A DNA stretch of 17,540 bases from an uncultured Clostridia bacterium (GTDB taxonomy: Bacteria; Bacillota; Clostridia; Oscillospirales; Acutalibacteraceae): the NCBI GenBank assembly GCA_958436475.1, contig CAUBKG010000043.1:1-17540 (forward strand), in the 5' to 3' direction. Positions 1-6,516 of this stretch are shown here, one piece after another. Under the pieces are notes generated by a model. The model made no database searches. It saw only the letters and a program-made list of their open reading frames with translations, and was not told where the DNA came from. Made by a program: the position numbers and the translations under genes. Within the stretch, counting starts at the first letter, position 1; every line of letters starts with the position of its first letter.

Positions 1-101
1 TCCTTCGGCAGGCGTTCCTTCATCACATGGTCGTTGAATACCATGCTGCCGAACAGCTCTGGAATGCGGGCGGCTTCCCGGGAAGCGTTCATTTCGTTCA
101 T
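1..101 (-). CDS. glnN: Glutamine synthetase type III, N-terminal fragment (runs off the window start)
   Basis: Only the first 33 codons are present; the gene continues beyond position 1. The visible protein begins MNEMNASREAARIPELFG and continues with SMVFNDHVMKERLPK. The segment IPELFGSMVFND followed by MKERLPK is the characteristic N-terminus of the GSIII family, the long (about 700 residue) ATP-dependent enzyme that makes glutamine from glutamate and ammonia. The start is ATG at 99-101, chosen because an AAAGGAG ribosome binding site (complement of 109-115) lies 7 bases upstream. A second ATG at codon 4 is too far from that site. The gene lies downstream of tRNA-Pro on the same strand, but a terminator separates them, and another terminator-like hairpin sits in its own leader. 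Family assignment rests on recall of the N-terminal motif only, because the catalytic domain is outside the window. Confidence 0.85.
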   Translation of the reverse strand, partial: MNEMNASREAARIPELFGSMVFNDHVMKERLPK

Positions 102-144
102 AGTTGTTCTCCTTTCGGGGATGGGGTTGCATCAAAAAAGCAAC

Positions 145-178
145 AAAAAAGGCCTGAAACGCCGAAAGCGTCCAGACC
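145..178 (-). terminator. Intrinsic terminator-like hairpin in the glnN leader (possible attenuator)
   Basis: Read on the minus strand, arm GGTCTGGACGC (178-168), loop TTTCG and arm GCGTTTCAGGCC (162-151) form an 11-pair stem with one bulged T, followed directly by six Ts (150-145) and, after a short gap, six more (139-134). It lies about 44 bases before the glnN ATG and after the separate terminator of tRNA-Pro. It would therefore stop transcripts that start between the two terminators. The 5' arm can instead pair with upstream bases: CCAG (184-181) with CTGG (175-172) around loop ATGGT, which would be an antiterminator. Attenuation is inference. Confidence 0.6.
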
Positions 179-238
179 ATCTGGCTGGTGCAGGAACGCC
201 AAAGCTGCAAGATCACGAGCACCAAAAACAAATTTAAT

Positions 239-276
239 AAAAAAGCCGCCGCGAACGATAAACAGTCCGCGACGGC
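239..276 (-). terminator. Intrinsic terminator of tRNA-Pro
   Basis: On the minus strand the arms GCCGTCGCGGA (276-266) and TTCGCGGCGGC (255-245) pair over 11 positions, including two G-T wobbles, with a 10-base loop and a run of six Ts (244-239). It begins one base after the encoded CCA end of the tRNA, the normal arrangement for a single-tRNA transcription unit. Confidence 0.9.
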
Positions 277-277
277 G

Positions 278-353
278 TGGTCCGAGTGGCGGGACTTGAA
301 CCCACGGCCTCTTGCCCCCCAGACAAGCGCGCTACCAGCTGCGCCACACCCGG
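278..353 (-). tRNA. tRNA-Pro (anticodon GGG)
   Basis: A complete 76-base cloverleaf including an encoded CCA (280-278). The acceptor stem pairs CCGGGTG with CACTCGG, and the discriminator is A. The D stem is GCGC/GCGC with an AGCTGGTA loop. The anticodon stem is CTTGT/GCAAG with loop CTGGGGG, which gives anticodon GGG for the proline codon CCC (and CCU by wobble). The T arm is GTGGG TTCAAGT CCCGC. A consensus-like promoter lies just upstream and an intrinsic terminator just downstream, so the gene is its own transcription unit between dacF and glnN. Confidence 0.96.
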
Positions 354-364
354 ATGCACGGATA

Positions 365-393
365 ATCATATCACGCCGCGCAGGATTTTTCAA
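365..393 (-). promoter_or_regulatory. SigA-type promoter of tRNA-Pro
   Basis: On the minus strand a -35 box TTGAAA (393-388), a 17-base spacer and a -10 box TATGAT (370-365) lie 12 bases ahead of the tRNA 5' end at 353. The fit to consensus is strong, as expected for a stable RNA gene. Transcription should start at about 355-359. Confidence 0.85.
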
Positions 394-433
394 GAGGCAA
401 AACAGGACTTTTTTCGCGAAGAGGAAAACCGCA

Positions 434-1828
434 TCAGTGCATATCGTCGAACGGGTCGTAATCGTCGTACCGGCGGTAGCTGCGGCTGCGCTGTTTTGCG
501 CGGCGCCTGCGCACCACGCGGTTGTAGTATATGGAAAAGGCGATGTAGGCAAGGATCAGAAGGATAACGGCCGCCGCGGCAATTTTGAACCAGATGCTGG
601 AAAGGGCGTTTTTGAGGGTGCGGATCACGGAAAGCATCTCGTTTTTTTCCACCGATTCCGCCGCCACCAGATTCACCGTGGCGAGCTCCTGATCGGCCAG
701 CATCAGGGTAACGGTCCCGAGCACATCCCCCTGCTGGATGGGCGCGTCCACGCTTTCCGATATGAGGTCGATCTTTTTAAATACGCTGGAGGCCTCCGCC
801 TCCTTCGGAATATAAGAGCTCACGCTTTTTTCAGGGACAAGCTTCAGGCTGTCCTTATCCTTGGCGAGCTCCAATTTGATTTCCGCAATGGGCGCTTCGT
901 CGCTGAGGATCTCCTTGTAGGAAAAGTCGTTGTACGCCCAGTCGAGCAGCTTGATGGTGTCTTCAAACGAATAGTTTTCGGTCAGCGTGCGGCCGTTTTC
1001 ATCCTCCGCAGGGGCGCCCAGCACGATGCACAGGAAGGAGGAACCGTCCTTCTTTGCCAGGGAAATGAGATTGCGGCCCGCTTCGGAGGTATATCCCGTT
1101 TTGATGCCGCGGATGATGGGCGTGCCGTTCACCGCGCCGTAATAATATTTGCCGCCGTTTACGCGGTCCATCATCCGGTTGGTGGTAACGAGGATGCGGG
1201 GCGTATGCTTGTTGGTGGCGGGAATCTGATACCGGGAGGAGGCGACAATCTCGCAGAACTCCGGGTATTTCATGGCGTAATTCGTGAGCTTATACATATC
1301 TGCGGCGGTGGTATAGTGCCCGTCCTCATGCAGGCCGTGGGGATTTAAGTAATGCGTGCCGGTCATTCCGAGCTCTTCGGCCTTTTTGTTCATTTTATCC
1401 ACGAATTCATCGACCCCGCCGGCGACGTGGTCGGCGATGATCAGAGCCGCCTCGTTGGCCGACTGCACGAGCAGACAGGCGAGCATTTGGCGCATGGACA
1501 TGGTTTCCCCGCGCCGGATATCCGCTGTGGAGCTGTTGGTCCCGGCGAGCTCGTTGAAGATATAATCCGGCGCGGTGACCATTTCGGCGTCCAGATCGGT
1601 GGTGCTTTCAATGGCCAGCACCGCGGTCATGATCTTCGTGAGGGAAGCGGGATACATTTTTTCGTTTTCATTCCGGGTAAACAGCACCTCGCCGTTATCG
1701 GCGTTCGCGAGGATGACCGATTTCGAGCGGATGTCAAAATCGGGGGTGTAGGCGTAAACGGGCAGGGAGGAAGCGCCGAGCGCTGCAATGAGTAATATTA
1801 CCAAAACAAAAAAAATAGATTTTTTCAT
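434..1828 (-). CDS. dacF: D-alanyl-D-alanine carboxypeptidase, DacF/PBP5 type (peptidase S11)
   Basis: A 464-residue penicillin-binding protein that removes the terminal D-Ala of peptidoglycan stem peptides outside the membrane. Residues 1-26 form a signal peptide (MKKSIFF, then a hydrophobic run ending in VYA). The three active-site motifs are present: SLTK at 62-65, with S62 as nucleophile; SAN at 123-125; and KTG at 243-245. The beta-rich PBP5 C-terminal domain follows (about 290-395). One hydrophobic segment (IWFKIAAAAVILLILAYIAF, near 409-428) then precedes a basic, Tyr-rich tail of roughly 35 residues, RRRRAKQRSRSYRRY followed by an acidic end. The ATG at 1826-1828 was chosen because GAGG lies 9 bases upstream; the frame stays open 5 codons further to a TTG that overlaps this site. 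It is divergent from the metallophosphoesterase gene, and no clear terminator separates its end from the tRNA-Pro promoter. The exact S11 subtype (DacA, DacB or DacF) is less certain than the family. Confidence 0.9.
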   Translation of the reverse strand: MKKSIFFVLVILLIAALGASSLPVYAYTPDFDIRSKSVILANADNGEVLFTRNENEKMYPASLTKIMTAVLAIESTTDLDAEMVTAPDYIFNELAGTNSSTADIRRGETMSMRQMLACLLVQSANEAALIIADHVAGGVDEFVDKMNKKAEELGMTGTHYLNPHGLHEDGHYTTAADMYKLTNYAMKYPEFCEIVASSRYQIPATNKHTPRILVTTNRMMDRVNGGKYYYGAVNGTPIIRGIKTGYTSEAGRNLISLAKKDGSSFLCIVLGAPAEDENGRTLTENYSFEDTIKLLDWAYNDFSYKEILSDEAPIAEIKLELAKDKDSLKLVPEKSVSSYIPKEAEASSVFKKIDLISESVDAPIQQGDVLGTVTLMLADQELATVNLVAAESVEKNEMLSVIRTLKNALSSIWFKIAAAAVILLILAYIAFSIYYNRVVRRRRAKQRSRSYRRYDDYDPFDDMH

Positions 1829-1959
1829 AGCATTCGACCTCAAAATGTTGTATCATAAAAAGACACAGCAGGGCAAAATTCGCCCCTGCCGCGGCTGGCT
1901 GAGCAGAACCCGCCCCGCCTGCGGAGCGGCCGGGCGGAGGGAAAAAGCTGTTATCATTC

Positions 1960-1988
1960 AGTATACCAATTTCGCGCGGAAAATGAAA
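1960..1988 (-). promoter_or_regulatory. Probable promoter of dacF (extended -10)
   Basis: On the minus strand TTTCAT (1988-1983), a 17-base spacer and TATACT (1965-1960), preceded by TGG to make an extended -10. The transcript would carry a leader of about 125 bases with GC-rich self-complementary stretches (for example GCAGGG pairing with CCCTGC around 1868-1889). A closer TATGAT (1857-1852) has no matching -35. No convincing plus-strand promoter for the divergent gene was seen in this 204-base gap. Confidence 0.5.
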
Positions 1989-2032
1989 CCCGTATTTTTC
2001 GCATTCGATATTCTTTTTTTGGAGGAATCTTC

Positions 2033-2737
2033 ATGATCTATGTAACCGGTGACATGCACGGCGAGCATGACCGCATTACATCCAGCAAGATAAAACGCCT
2101 CAAAAAAAATGATACGCTGATCGTACTCGGCGACTTCGGTTTTGTGTGGGACGGCGGCGAAAAAGAGAAAAAATTTCTCGAATACCTGGGCAAGCGGCGG
2201 TATAACGTCTGCTTTATCGACGGCACGCACGAAAACTTCGACCTGCTTTACCAGTATCCCGAAACCATCTGGAACGGCGGCCGGGTGCGCCGCATTTCCG
2301 GCCACTGCTTTTATTTGTGCCGCGGGCAGGTGTTTGAGATAGAAGGCAAGCGGATCTTCACCTTCGGCGGCGGAGAGAGCGCCGACCGGGACCTCCGCCT
2401 CGACCAGGAGCACATTTCCTGGTGGCGGCAGGAGCTTCCCACCGCGGCCGAGCTGGAGGAAGGCGCGCACAATGTGGATGAGCTCGGCTGCGAGCTCGAT
2501 ATCGTACTCACCCATGAGCCGCCCTCCCGCATCAAGAGCTCGCTCTATATGCGCCTGCACCGCAACGAGCGCATCAGCAAGCTCAACGGCTATTTTGAGG
2601 AGCTGAATTCGTGCGTGGAGTTCAAGAAGTGGTATTTCGGCAGCTGCCATGAGGATAAGGTCATCACGCCGCGTCATACCGCCGTGTTCAAAGACGTGAT
2701 CGCGCTGGATGAAAAGGAGCTTCGTGCCGGAAAATAG
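2033..2737 (+). CDS. Metallophosphoesterase (calcineurin-like), function unknown
   Basis: A 234-residue single-domain protein with the calcineurin-like metallophosphoesterase motifs in order: GDMHG at 6-10 (D7 and H9 as metal ligands), GDFG at 33-36 (D34), GTHEN at 64-68, THEPP in the C-terminal half and GSCHED near residue 203. Such enzymes use two metal ions to hydrolyse phosphoesters; the substrate cannot be told from the sequence. The third block is usually GNH(E/D), and here Thr65 stands where the metal-binding Asn normally is. I believe this subfamily often has GTHEN, but could not check. No signal peptide or membrane segment is visible, so it is cytoplasmic. The ATG is fixed by GGAGG at 2021-2025, 7 bases upstream. 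Downstream lie 135 bases holding the zapA promoter. Confidence 0.85.
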   Translation: MIYVTGDMHGEHDRITSSKIKRLKKNDTLIVLGDFGFVWDGGEKEKKFLEYLGKRRYNVCFIDGTHENFDLLYQYPETIWNGGRVRRISGHCFYLCRGQVFEIEGKRIFTFGGGESADRDLRLDQEHISWWRQELPTAAELEEGAHNVDELGCELDIVLTHEPPSRIKSSLYMRLHRNERISKLNGYFEELNSCVEFKKWYFGSCHEDKVITPRHTAVFKDVIALDEKELRAGK

Positions 2738-2755
2738 TGAAAAAGGCACTTTTCC

Positions 2756-2778
2756 CTGCTCCGGGTTTATGCTATACT
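2756..2778 (+). promoter_or_regulatory. Probable promoter of zapA (extended -10)
   Basis: TATACT at 2773-2778, preceded by TGC at 2770-2772, matches an extended -10 box. The -35 region (about TTTTCC, 2750-2755) is poor, as is common with extended -10 promoters. Initiation near 2785 gives zapA a leader of about 90 bases with a small CCGG-AAAAA-CCGG hairpin but no riboswitch I recognise. It likely drives zapA, the U32 gene, dut and maf as one unit. Confidence 0.55.
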
Positions 2779-2872
2779 TATTTTGAAAAAGGCCGAAGCC
2801 GGATGGCATTCTGCTGCAGCGCCGGAAAAACCGGGGAGCGGATTCGTTTCAGAACAATGGAATTCGGGGTGT

Positions 2873-3217
2873 ATGGAAGTGGCAAACAAAATCAAGCTCA
2901 GACTCGGCGGGATCGAATATCTCGTCAATGCAGATGAAGACGAAGCGTATATTGTGGAGATCAGCCGCAAGCTGAACGAGGCGATGGAGCGCATCCAGAA
3001 CGAAAACTCCTATCTTTCCACCACGATGGTGGCCATCCTCGCGGCGCTGGAATTTTGCGACGAAGCCACCAAGGTGGGAAAAGACGCCGAAAACCTCCGC
3101 CAGCAGATGAAGGGATATATTGAAGACGCCGCCAAGGCTGCGGCCGAGGCGAACGACCTCCGCAAGCAGAACGAACGGCTGAAGCAGGATGTGGAGCTCC
3201 TGCTTTCGAGAAAATAA
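2873..3217 (+). CDS. zapA: Cell division protein ZapA
   Basis: A 114-residue protein. Its N-terminal half (MEVANKIKLRLGGIEYLVNA, then DEDEAYIVEISRKLNEAM) matches the small beta-strand plus helix head of ZapA. The second half is a long heptad-like coiled coil rich in Glu, Lys and Ala (LRQQMKGYIEDAAKAAAEA and so on). ZapA binds FtsZ and bundles its filaments at the division ring. The open frame extends upstream to 2783, but the family starts a few residues before KLRLGGIEY, so I prefer the ATG at 2873. The Shine-Dalgarno there is weak (GGGG at 2866-2869). The U32-family gene starts 12 bases after the stop, a pairing I recall as common in Clostridia, and both are probably co-transcribed. Confidence 0.85.
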   Translation: MEVANKIKLRLGGIEYLVNADEDEAYIVEISRKLNEAMERIQNENSYLSTTMVAILAALEFCDEATKVGKDAENLRQQMKGYIEDAAKAAAEANDLRKQNERLKQDVELLLSRK

Positions 3218-3229
3218 AAGGCAGGTTTT

Positions 3230-5275
3230 ATGTTGAAACCCGAAATCTTAGCCCCCGCGGGCGGCATGGACGCACTCAGAGCGGCGGTCGGAGCCGGAGC
3301 CGACGCCGTGTACCTCGGCATGCATGGCTTCAATGCACGCCGGAACGCTTCCAATTTCGGCGAAGAGGAACTGAAGGAAGCGGCGCGTTATTGCCATATC
3401 CGCGGGGTTTCTCTGTATGTAACGCTCAATATCCTCGTGGGCGACGAGGAATTCCCGGCCCTCCGCGAGGCGGCGGAGGCCGTCTGCCGCGCGGGAGCGG
3501 ACGCCGCCATCGTCCAGGATCTCGGCGCCGCGGCCTTTCTGCGCCGCGCGGTGCCCGAGCTTCGCCTGCACGCCTCCACCCAGCTTTCGGTGCATACGCC
3601 TGAGGGAGTGCGGGCGCTTGCCGCCCTCGGCTTTTCGAGGGTCTGCCTCTCAAGGGAGCTGTCTCTCCGGGAAATATCCGAAATTGCGGAACGGTCCCCC
3701 ATCGAGCTGGAGGCGTTCGTCCACGGGGCGCTTTGCATGTCCGTTTCCGGGCAGTGCTATTTCAGCGCCGTGCTGGGCGGCCGCAGCGGCAACCGCGGGC
3801 TTTGCGCCCAGCCCTGCCGCCTGCCCTTTTCCGTGCCCGGCGGCACGGGGCACGACCTGAGTCTGAAAGACCTTTCCGCCCTTCCGCTCCTCGGGGAAAT
3901 GGCGCGGGCGGGCGTTTGCTCGTTTAAAATCGAGGGCCGCATGAAGCGGCCGGAATATGTGGCGGCCGCGGTCGGCGCCTGCCGCGCCGCGCGGGACGGT
4001 TCTGCCGAGCTGCCCGCTTGGAGCCGCCGGCTCGAGGGCGTTTTTTCCCGTTCCGGGTTTACGAACGGATATCTGAACGAAACACGGGGCAGACCAATGT
4101 TTGGCGTGCGCCAAAGGGAAGACGCGGCGCCGGAGCAGCTTCTTTCCGAAATCCGTTCCGCCGTCCGGCGGGAGCCGCAGAGGGTACCGCTTGCAGCGGA
4201 GCTCACCCTCCGCCGCGGCGAGCCCGCAGGGCTTATATTGTCTGACGGCGCGCATACCGCCTATGCGGCGGGCCCCGTACCCCTCCCGGCGGAGCCGGGC
4301 GGGATAACGGGCAAAGAAGCCGAAGCCCGCATGAACCGGCTCGGCGGCACGCCTTACTTTATTAAGGTTTTTTCCGGTACGGTCGAAGAAGGGCTGAGGC
4401 TGCCCGCGTCGGAGCTCAACGCCCTGCGCAGGCAGGCCGTGGCGCAGCTGGACGAGCTCCGCGCCGGGGGCAGGAGCCTGACCCTCCGGGCGGCGCCCCT
4501 TGCCGTTTCCCCTCACACGTCGGGGCCGTGCCGGACCTATGCGTTTTTCCGTTCCTTCAGCCAGGTGCCGAAGGACGTTTCCGCCCTTTCCCGCATCCTC
4601 CTGCCGCTTGAATGCGACTGGGAGCGGGCAGCGGCGGCCCTTCCCCCCGAAAAGCTGTGCGCGGATATCCCGCGCGGCCTGTTCGGCCGGGAAGAGGCGG
4701 CGAAGAAAATGCTTGCCGCCGCACAGCGGCAAGGGGTAACGAAGGCGTGCGCCGGCAACCTCGGCGCGGCGGCTCTCGCCCTTTCCGAAGGCTTTGAAAC
4801 CATGGCGGGCGTCGGTATGAACCTGTTCAATACCCTTTCGCTCACGGAAGCGGAGCAAATGGGCTTCCGGGAAGCGGCGGTATCCTTTGAGCTTTCCTTC
4901 CGGCAGATATCCTCCCTCGGCGGGAGCCTGCCGCGCGGCGCGGCGACGTATGGGCGGCTGCCGCTCATGCTCACGCGCAACTGCCCCGCCGCAAACGGGC
5001 GTTCCTGCGCGGCATGCGGCGGAAAAAGCGTTCTGACCGACCGGAAAAAAGCGCAGTTTCCCGTCCGCTGCCGGATGGGGTGCTCGGAGGTGCTCAATTC
5101 CGTTCCCCTCTGGGCGGGGGATTGTTTGGAAAATTTCGGGCCAATCGACTTTTCACTCCTCCTGTTCCAGACCGAAACCAAAGAGGAATGCGCCGAAATT
5201 CTCCGGCTGCATCAAAACGGCGGGCCCTTTCCGGGAAAATTTACCCGTGGCCTTTACCGGCGCGCGGTGCAATAG
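3230..5275 (+). CDS. Peptidase U32 family protein, RlhA/TrhP-like, with C-terminal DUF3656-type extension
   Basis: A 681-residue protein beginning with a U32 barrel (PEILAPAGGMDALRAAVGAG; ADAVYLGMHGFNAR). The U32 signature is at 161-179 (EAFVHGALCMSVSGQCYFS), followed by GRSGNRGLCAQPCR. Cysteines C169, C176, C192 and C196 form the conserved four-Cys set linked to an iron-sulfur cluster in the RNA-hydroxylating members. The C-terminal third ends with another Cys-rich block (C585 onward: RNCPAANGRSCAACG, LTDR, FPVRCRMGC, NSVPL), as in long E. coli RlhA/YdcP-type proteins. RlhA hydroxylates C2501 of 23S rRNA and TrhP acts on tRNA uridine 34; which role applies here is not decided by sequence alone. 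Older annotation as a collagenase-like protease is probably wrong for this type. It sits between zapA and dut with 12- and 15-base gaps, so it is likely one operon. Confidence 0.88.
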   Translation: MLKPEILAPAGGMDALRAAVGAGADAVYLGMHGFNARRNASNFGEEELKEAARYCHIRGVSLYVTLNILVGDEEFPALREAAEAVCRAGADAAIVQDLGAAAFLRRAVPELRLHASTQLSVHTPEGVRALAALGFSRVCLSRELSLREISEIAERSPIELEAFVHGALCMSVSGQCYFSAVLGGRSGNRGLCAQPCRLPFSVPGGTGHDLSLKDLSALPLLGEMARAGVCSFKIEGRMKRPEYVAAAVGACRAARDGSAELPAWSRRLEGVFSRSGFTNGYLNETRGRPMFGVRQREDAAPEQLLSEIRSAVRREPQRVPLAAELTLRRGEPAGLILSDGAHTAYAAGPVPLPAEPGGITGKEAEARMNRLGGTPYFIKVFSGTVEEGLRLPASELNALRRQAVAQLDELRAGGRSLTLRAAPLAVSPHTSGPCRTYAFFRSFSQVPKDVSALSRILLPLECDWERAAAALPPEKLCADIPRGLFGREEAAKKMLAAAQRQGVTKACAGNLGAAALALSEGFETMAGVGMNLFNTLSLTEAEQMGFREAAVSFELSFRQISSLGGSLPRGAATYGRLPLMLTRNCPAANGRSCAACGGKSVLTDRKKAQFPVRCRMGCSEVLNSVPLWAGDCLENFGPIDFSLLLFQTETKEECAEILRLHQNGGPFPGKFTRGLYRRAVQ

Positions 5276-5290
5276 AAAGGAATAACCGAT

Positions 5291-5737
5291 ATGAACGAGA
5301 CGCTGAAAATCAAACGGATCAACCCGGCGGCCGAGCTGCCTGCCTACGCCACGCCCGGCAGCGCCGCCATGGACCTGCGCGCCTGCCTTTCGGAGCCGGT
5401 CTCGCTAAAGCCCATGGAGCGGAAGATCATCCCCACCGGCCTTGCTCTGGAGCTGCCCTCCGCCGGGTATGTGGCGCTCGTGTTCGCGCGCAGCGGCCTT
5501 GCAACAAAAAAGGGGATCGCGCTTTCCAATTCCGTCGGCGTGATAGACAGCGATTACCGCGGCGAGGTGGGCGTGGGCGTCATCAATTTATCCGATGCGG
5601 AATACGTGATCGAAAACGGGGAGCGCATTGCTCAGCTGGCGGTGGTTCCCGTCTGCCATATGGCGGTGGAGGAAGCACATACACTCGGCGAAACGGAGCG
5701 CGGAGCCGGCGGCTTCGGCTCCACGGGAGTGAAATAG
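5291..5737 (+). CDS. dut: Deoxyuridine 5'-triphosphate nucleotidohydrolase (dUTPase)
   Basis: A 148-residue trimeric dUTPase that hydrolyses dUTP to dUMP and pyrophosphate. It keeps uracil out of DNA and supplies the thymidylate precursor. All five motifs are present: I, AMDLRA (26-31); II, RSGLA (67-71); III, GVIDSDYRGE (83-92), with D86 as the likely catalytic Asp; IV, RIAQL (112-116); V, RGAGGFGSTG (137-146). The length is normal for the family. The start is supported by AAAGGA at 5276-5281, 9 bases upstream. The gene is followed after one base by maf, so two house-cleaning nucleotide pyrophosphatases are translationally coupled. Confidence 0.97.
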   Translation: MNETLKIKRINPAAELPAYATPGSAAMDLRACLSEPVSLKPMERKIIPTGLALELPSAGYVALVFARSGLATKKGIALSNSVGVIDSDYRGEVGVGVINLSDAEYVIENGERIAQLAVVPVCHMAVEEAHTLGETERGAGGFGSTGVK

Positions 5738-5738
5738 T

Positions 5739-6314
5739 ATGGAAGCAAAGCTGGTTTTAGCCTCTGCCTCGCCCCGAAGGCGGGAAATTCTCCAAATGCT
5801 CGGGTACGAGTTTTCCGTAATCCCGGCAAAAGGCGAGGAACGGGCCGATTTTTCAGACGGCGCACCGCTCGCCGCACGGCAGCTCGCGGAAGGCAAGGCG
5901 GGGGAAGTGGCTGCCCTGCACGGCGGCGTGGTACTCGGTTCCGATACGATCGTGGAGCTGCGGGGCCGGGTGTTCGGCAAGCCGCGGGACGAGCGGGAAG
6001 CGTGCCGAATGCTGCGGTCGCTTTCAGGCGGCGTGCACCGGGTGCACACGGGCGTGTGCGTAACCGGCGGGCCCGCGGCAAAATCCTTCGTCAGCACCGC
6101 GGAGGTGGAATTTTACCCCCTTTCCGACCGGATGATCGAAGCCTACGTGCGCACCGGCGACCCGATGGATAAAGCGGGCGCGTATGGCATCCAGGGACCG
6201 GGCTGCGTGCTGGTGAAACGCATCAACGGCGATTTTTACACCATTATGGGCCTGCCCGCCGCCGAAACGGCCCGCCTGCTCGGAAGCTTCGGCATATTTC
6301 CGTCCCGCAGGTAA
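5739..6314 (+). CDS. maf: Maf family nucleoside triphosphate pyrophosphatase
   Basis: A 191-residue Maf/YhdE-type protein that hydrolyses non-canonical or pyrimidine nucleoside triphosphates to the monophosphate. Family motifs: SASPRR at 9-14, KAGEVAA near 53-59, GSDTIV at 67-72 with the catalytic Asp69, GKP at 80-82, and DKAGAYGIQG in the C-terminal half. The ATG lies one base after the dut stop, and its ribosome binding site GGGAG (5725-5729) is inside dut, so translation is probably coupled. In many Clostridia maf is followed by radC and then mreB; here radC is absent and mreB follows after about 200 bases. Confidence 0.95.
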   Translation: MEAKLVLASASPRRREILQMLGYEFSVIPAKGEERADFSDGAPLAARQLAEGKAGEVAALHGGVVLGSDTIVELRGRVFGKPRDEREACRMLRSLSGGVHRVHTGVCVTGGPAAKSFVSTAEVEFYPLSDRMIEAYVRTGDPMDKAGAYGIQGPGCVLVKRINGDFYTIMGLPAAETARLLGSFGIFPSRR

Positions 6315-6315
6315 G

Positions 6316-6342
6316 CCGCCCTTTCGGAGGGGTGGAATTTTG
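6316..6342 (+). terminator. Possible weak terminator after maf
   Basis: Starting two bases after the maf stop, CCGCCC (6316-6321) pairs with GGGTGG (6330-6335) including one wobble, with an 8-base loop, and is followed by AATTTTG. The stem is short and the T tract poor, so termination would be partial at best. Confidence 0.3.
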
Positions 6343-6372
6343 TGAAACACCGCCATTTTTGTTCATATTTTA

Positions 6373-6401
6373 TTGACAAATTTTTTATTGCGATATATTG
6401 T
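6373..6401 (+). promoter_or_regulatory. Upstream mreB promoter
   Basis: A perfect -35 box TTGACA (6373-6378), a 17-base spacer and a -10-like TATTGT (6396-6401). It is the upstream one of two tandem promoters for the mre operon, in an AT-rich island that stands out from the GC-rich coding sequence. Confidence 0.7.
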
Positions 6402-6426
6402 GAAAAACTTTCCAAGCGGTTATAAT
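6398..6426 (+). promoter_or_regulatory. Downstream mreB promoter
   Basis: TTGTGA (6398-6403), a 17-base spacer and a perfect TATAAT (6421-6426). The -35 shares four bases with the -10 of the upstream promoter, so the two cannot be occupied at once. Transcription would start near 6433 and give an untranslated leader of about 85 bases. Confidence 0.75.
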
Positions 6427-6462
6427 AGTAAGGTAAAAAACTACGTGTTATGAGCTCACGTT

Positions 6463-6485
6463 CCGTTTTCGGGCAGCGAAAACGG
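6463..6485 (+). promoter_or_regulatory. Hairpin in the mreB leader
   Basis: CCGTTTTCG (6463-6471) and CGAAAACGG (6477-6485) are perfectly complementary over 9 bases around a GGCAG loop. No T run follows, so it is not a terminator. It ends 16 bases before the GAAAGGGGA ribosome binding site and may protect the 5' end of the mRNA or affect translation; that role is inference. Confidence 0.5.
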
Positions 6486-6516
6486 CTTCCGGATAGAGTG
6501 GAAAGGGGAAATCAAT

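Noticed and set aside
172..238. ANTAR-type double hexaloop RNA in the glnN leader
   Set aside because: The visible small hairpin CCAG/CTGG has a five-base loop, and I could not find a second stem with the A1-G4 hexaloop pattern.
188..1348. A 386-codon plus-strand frame through tRNA-Pro and dacF
   Set aside because: It runs antisense through a tRNA and a conserved carboxypeptidase gene, so it is a shadow frame.
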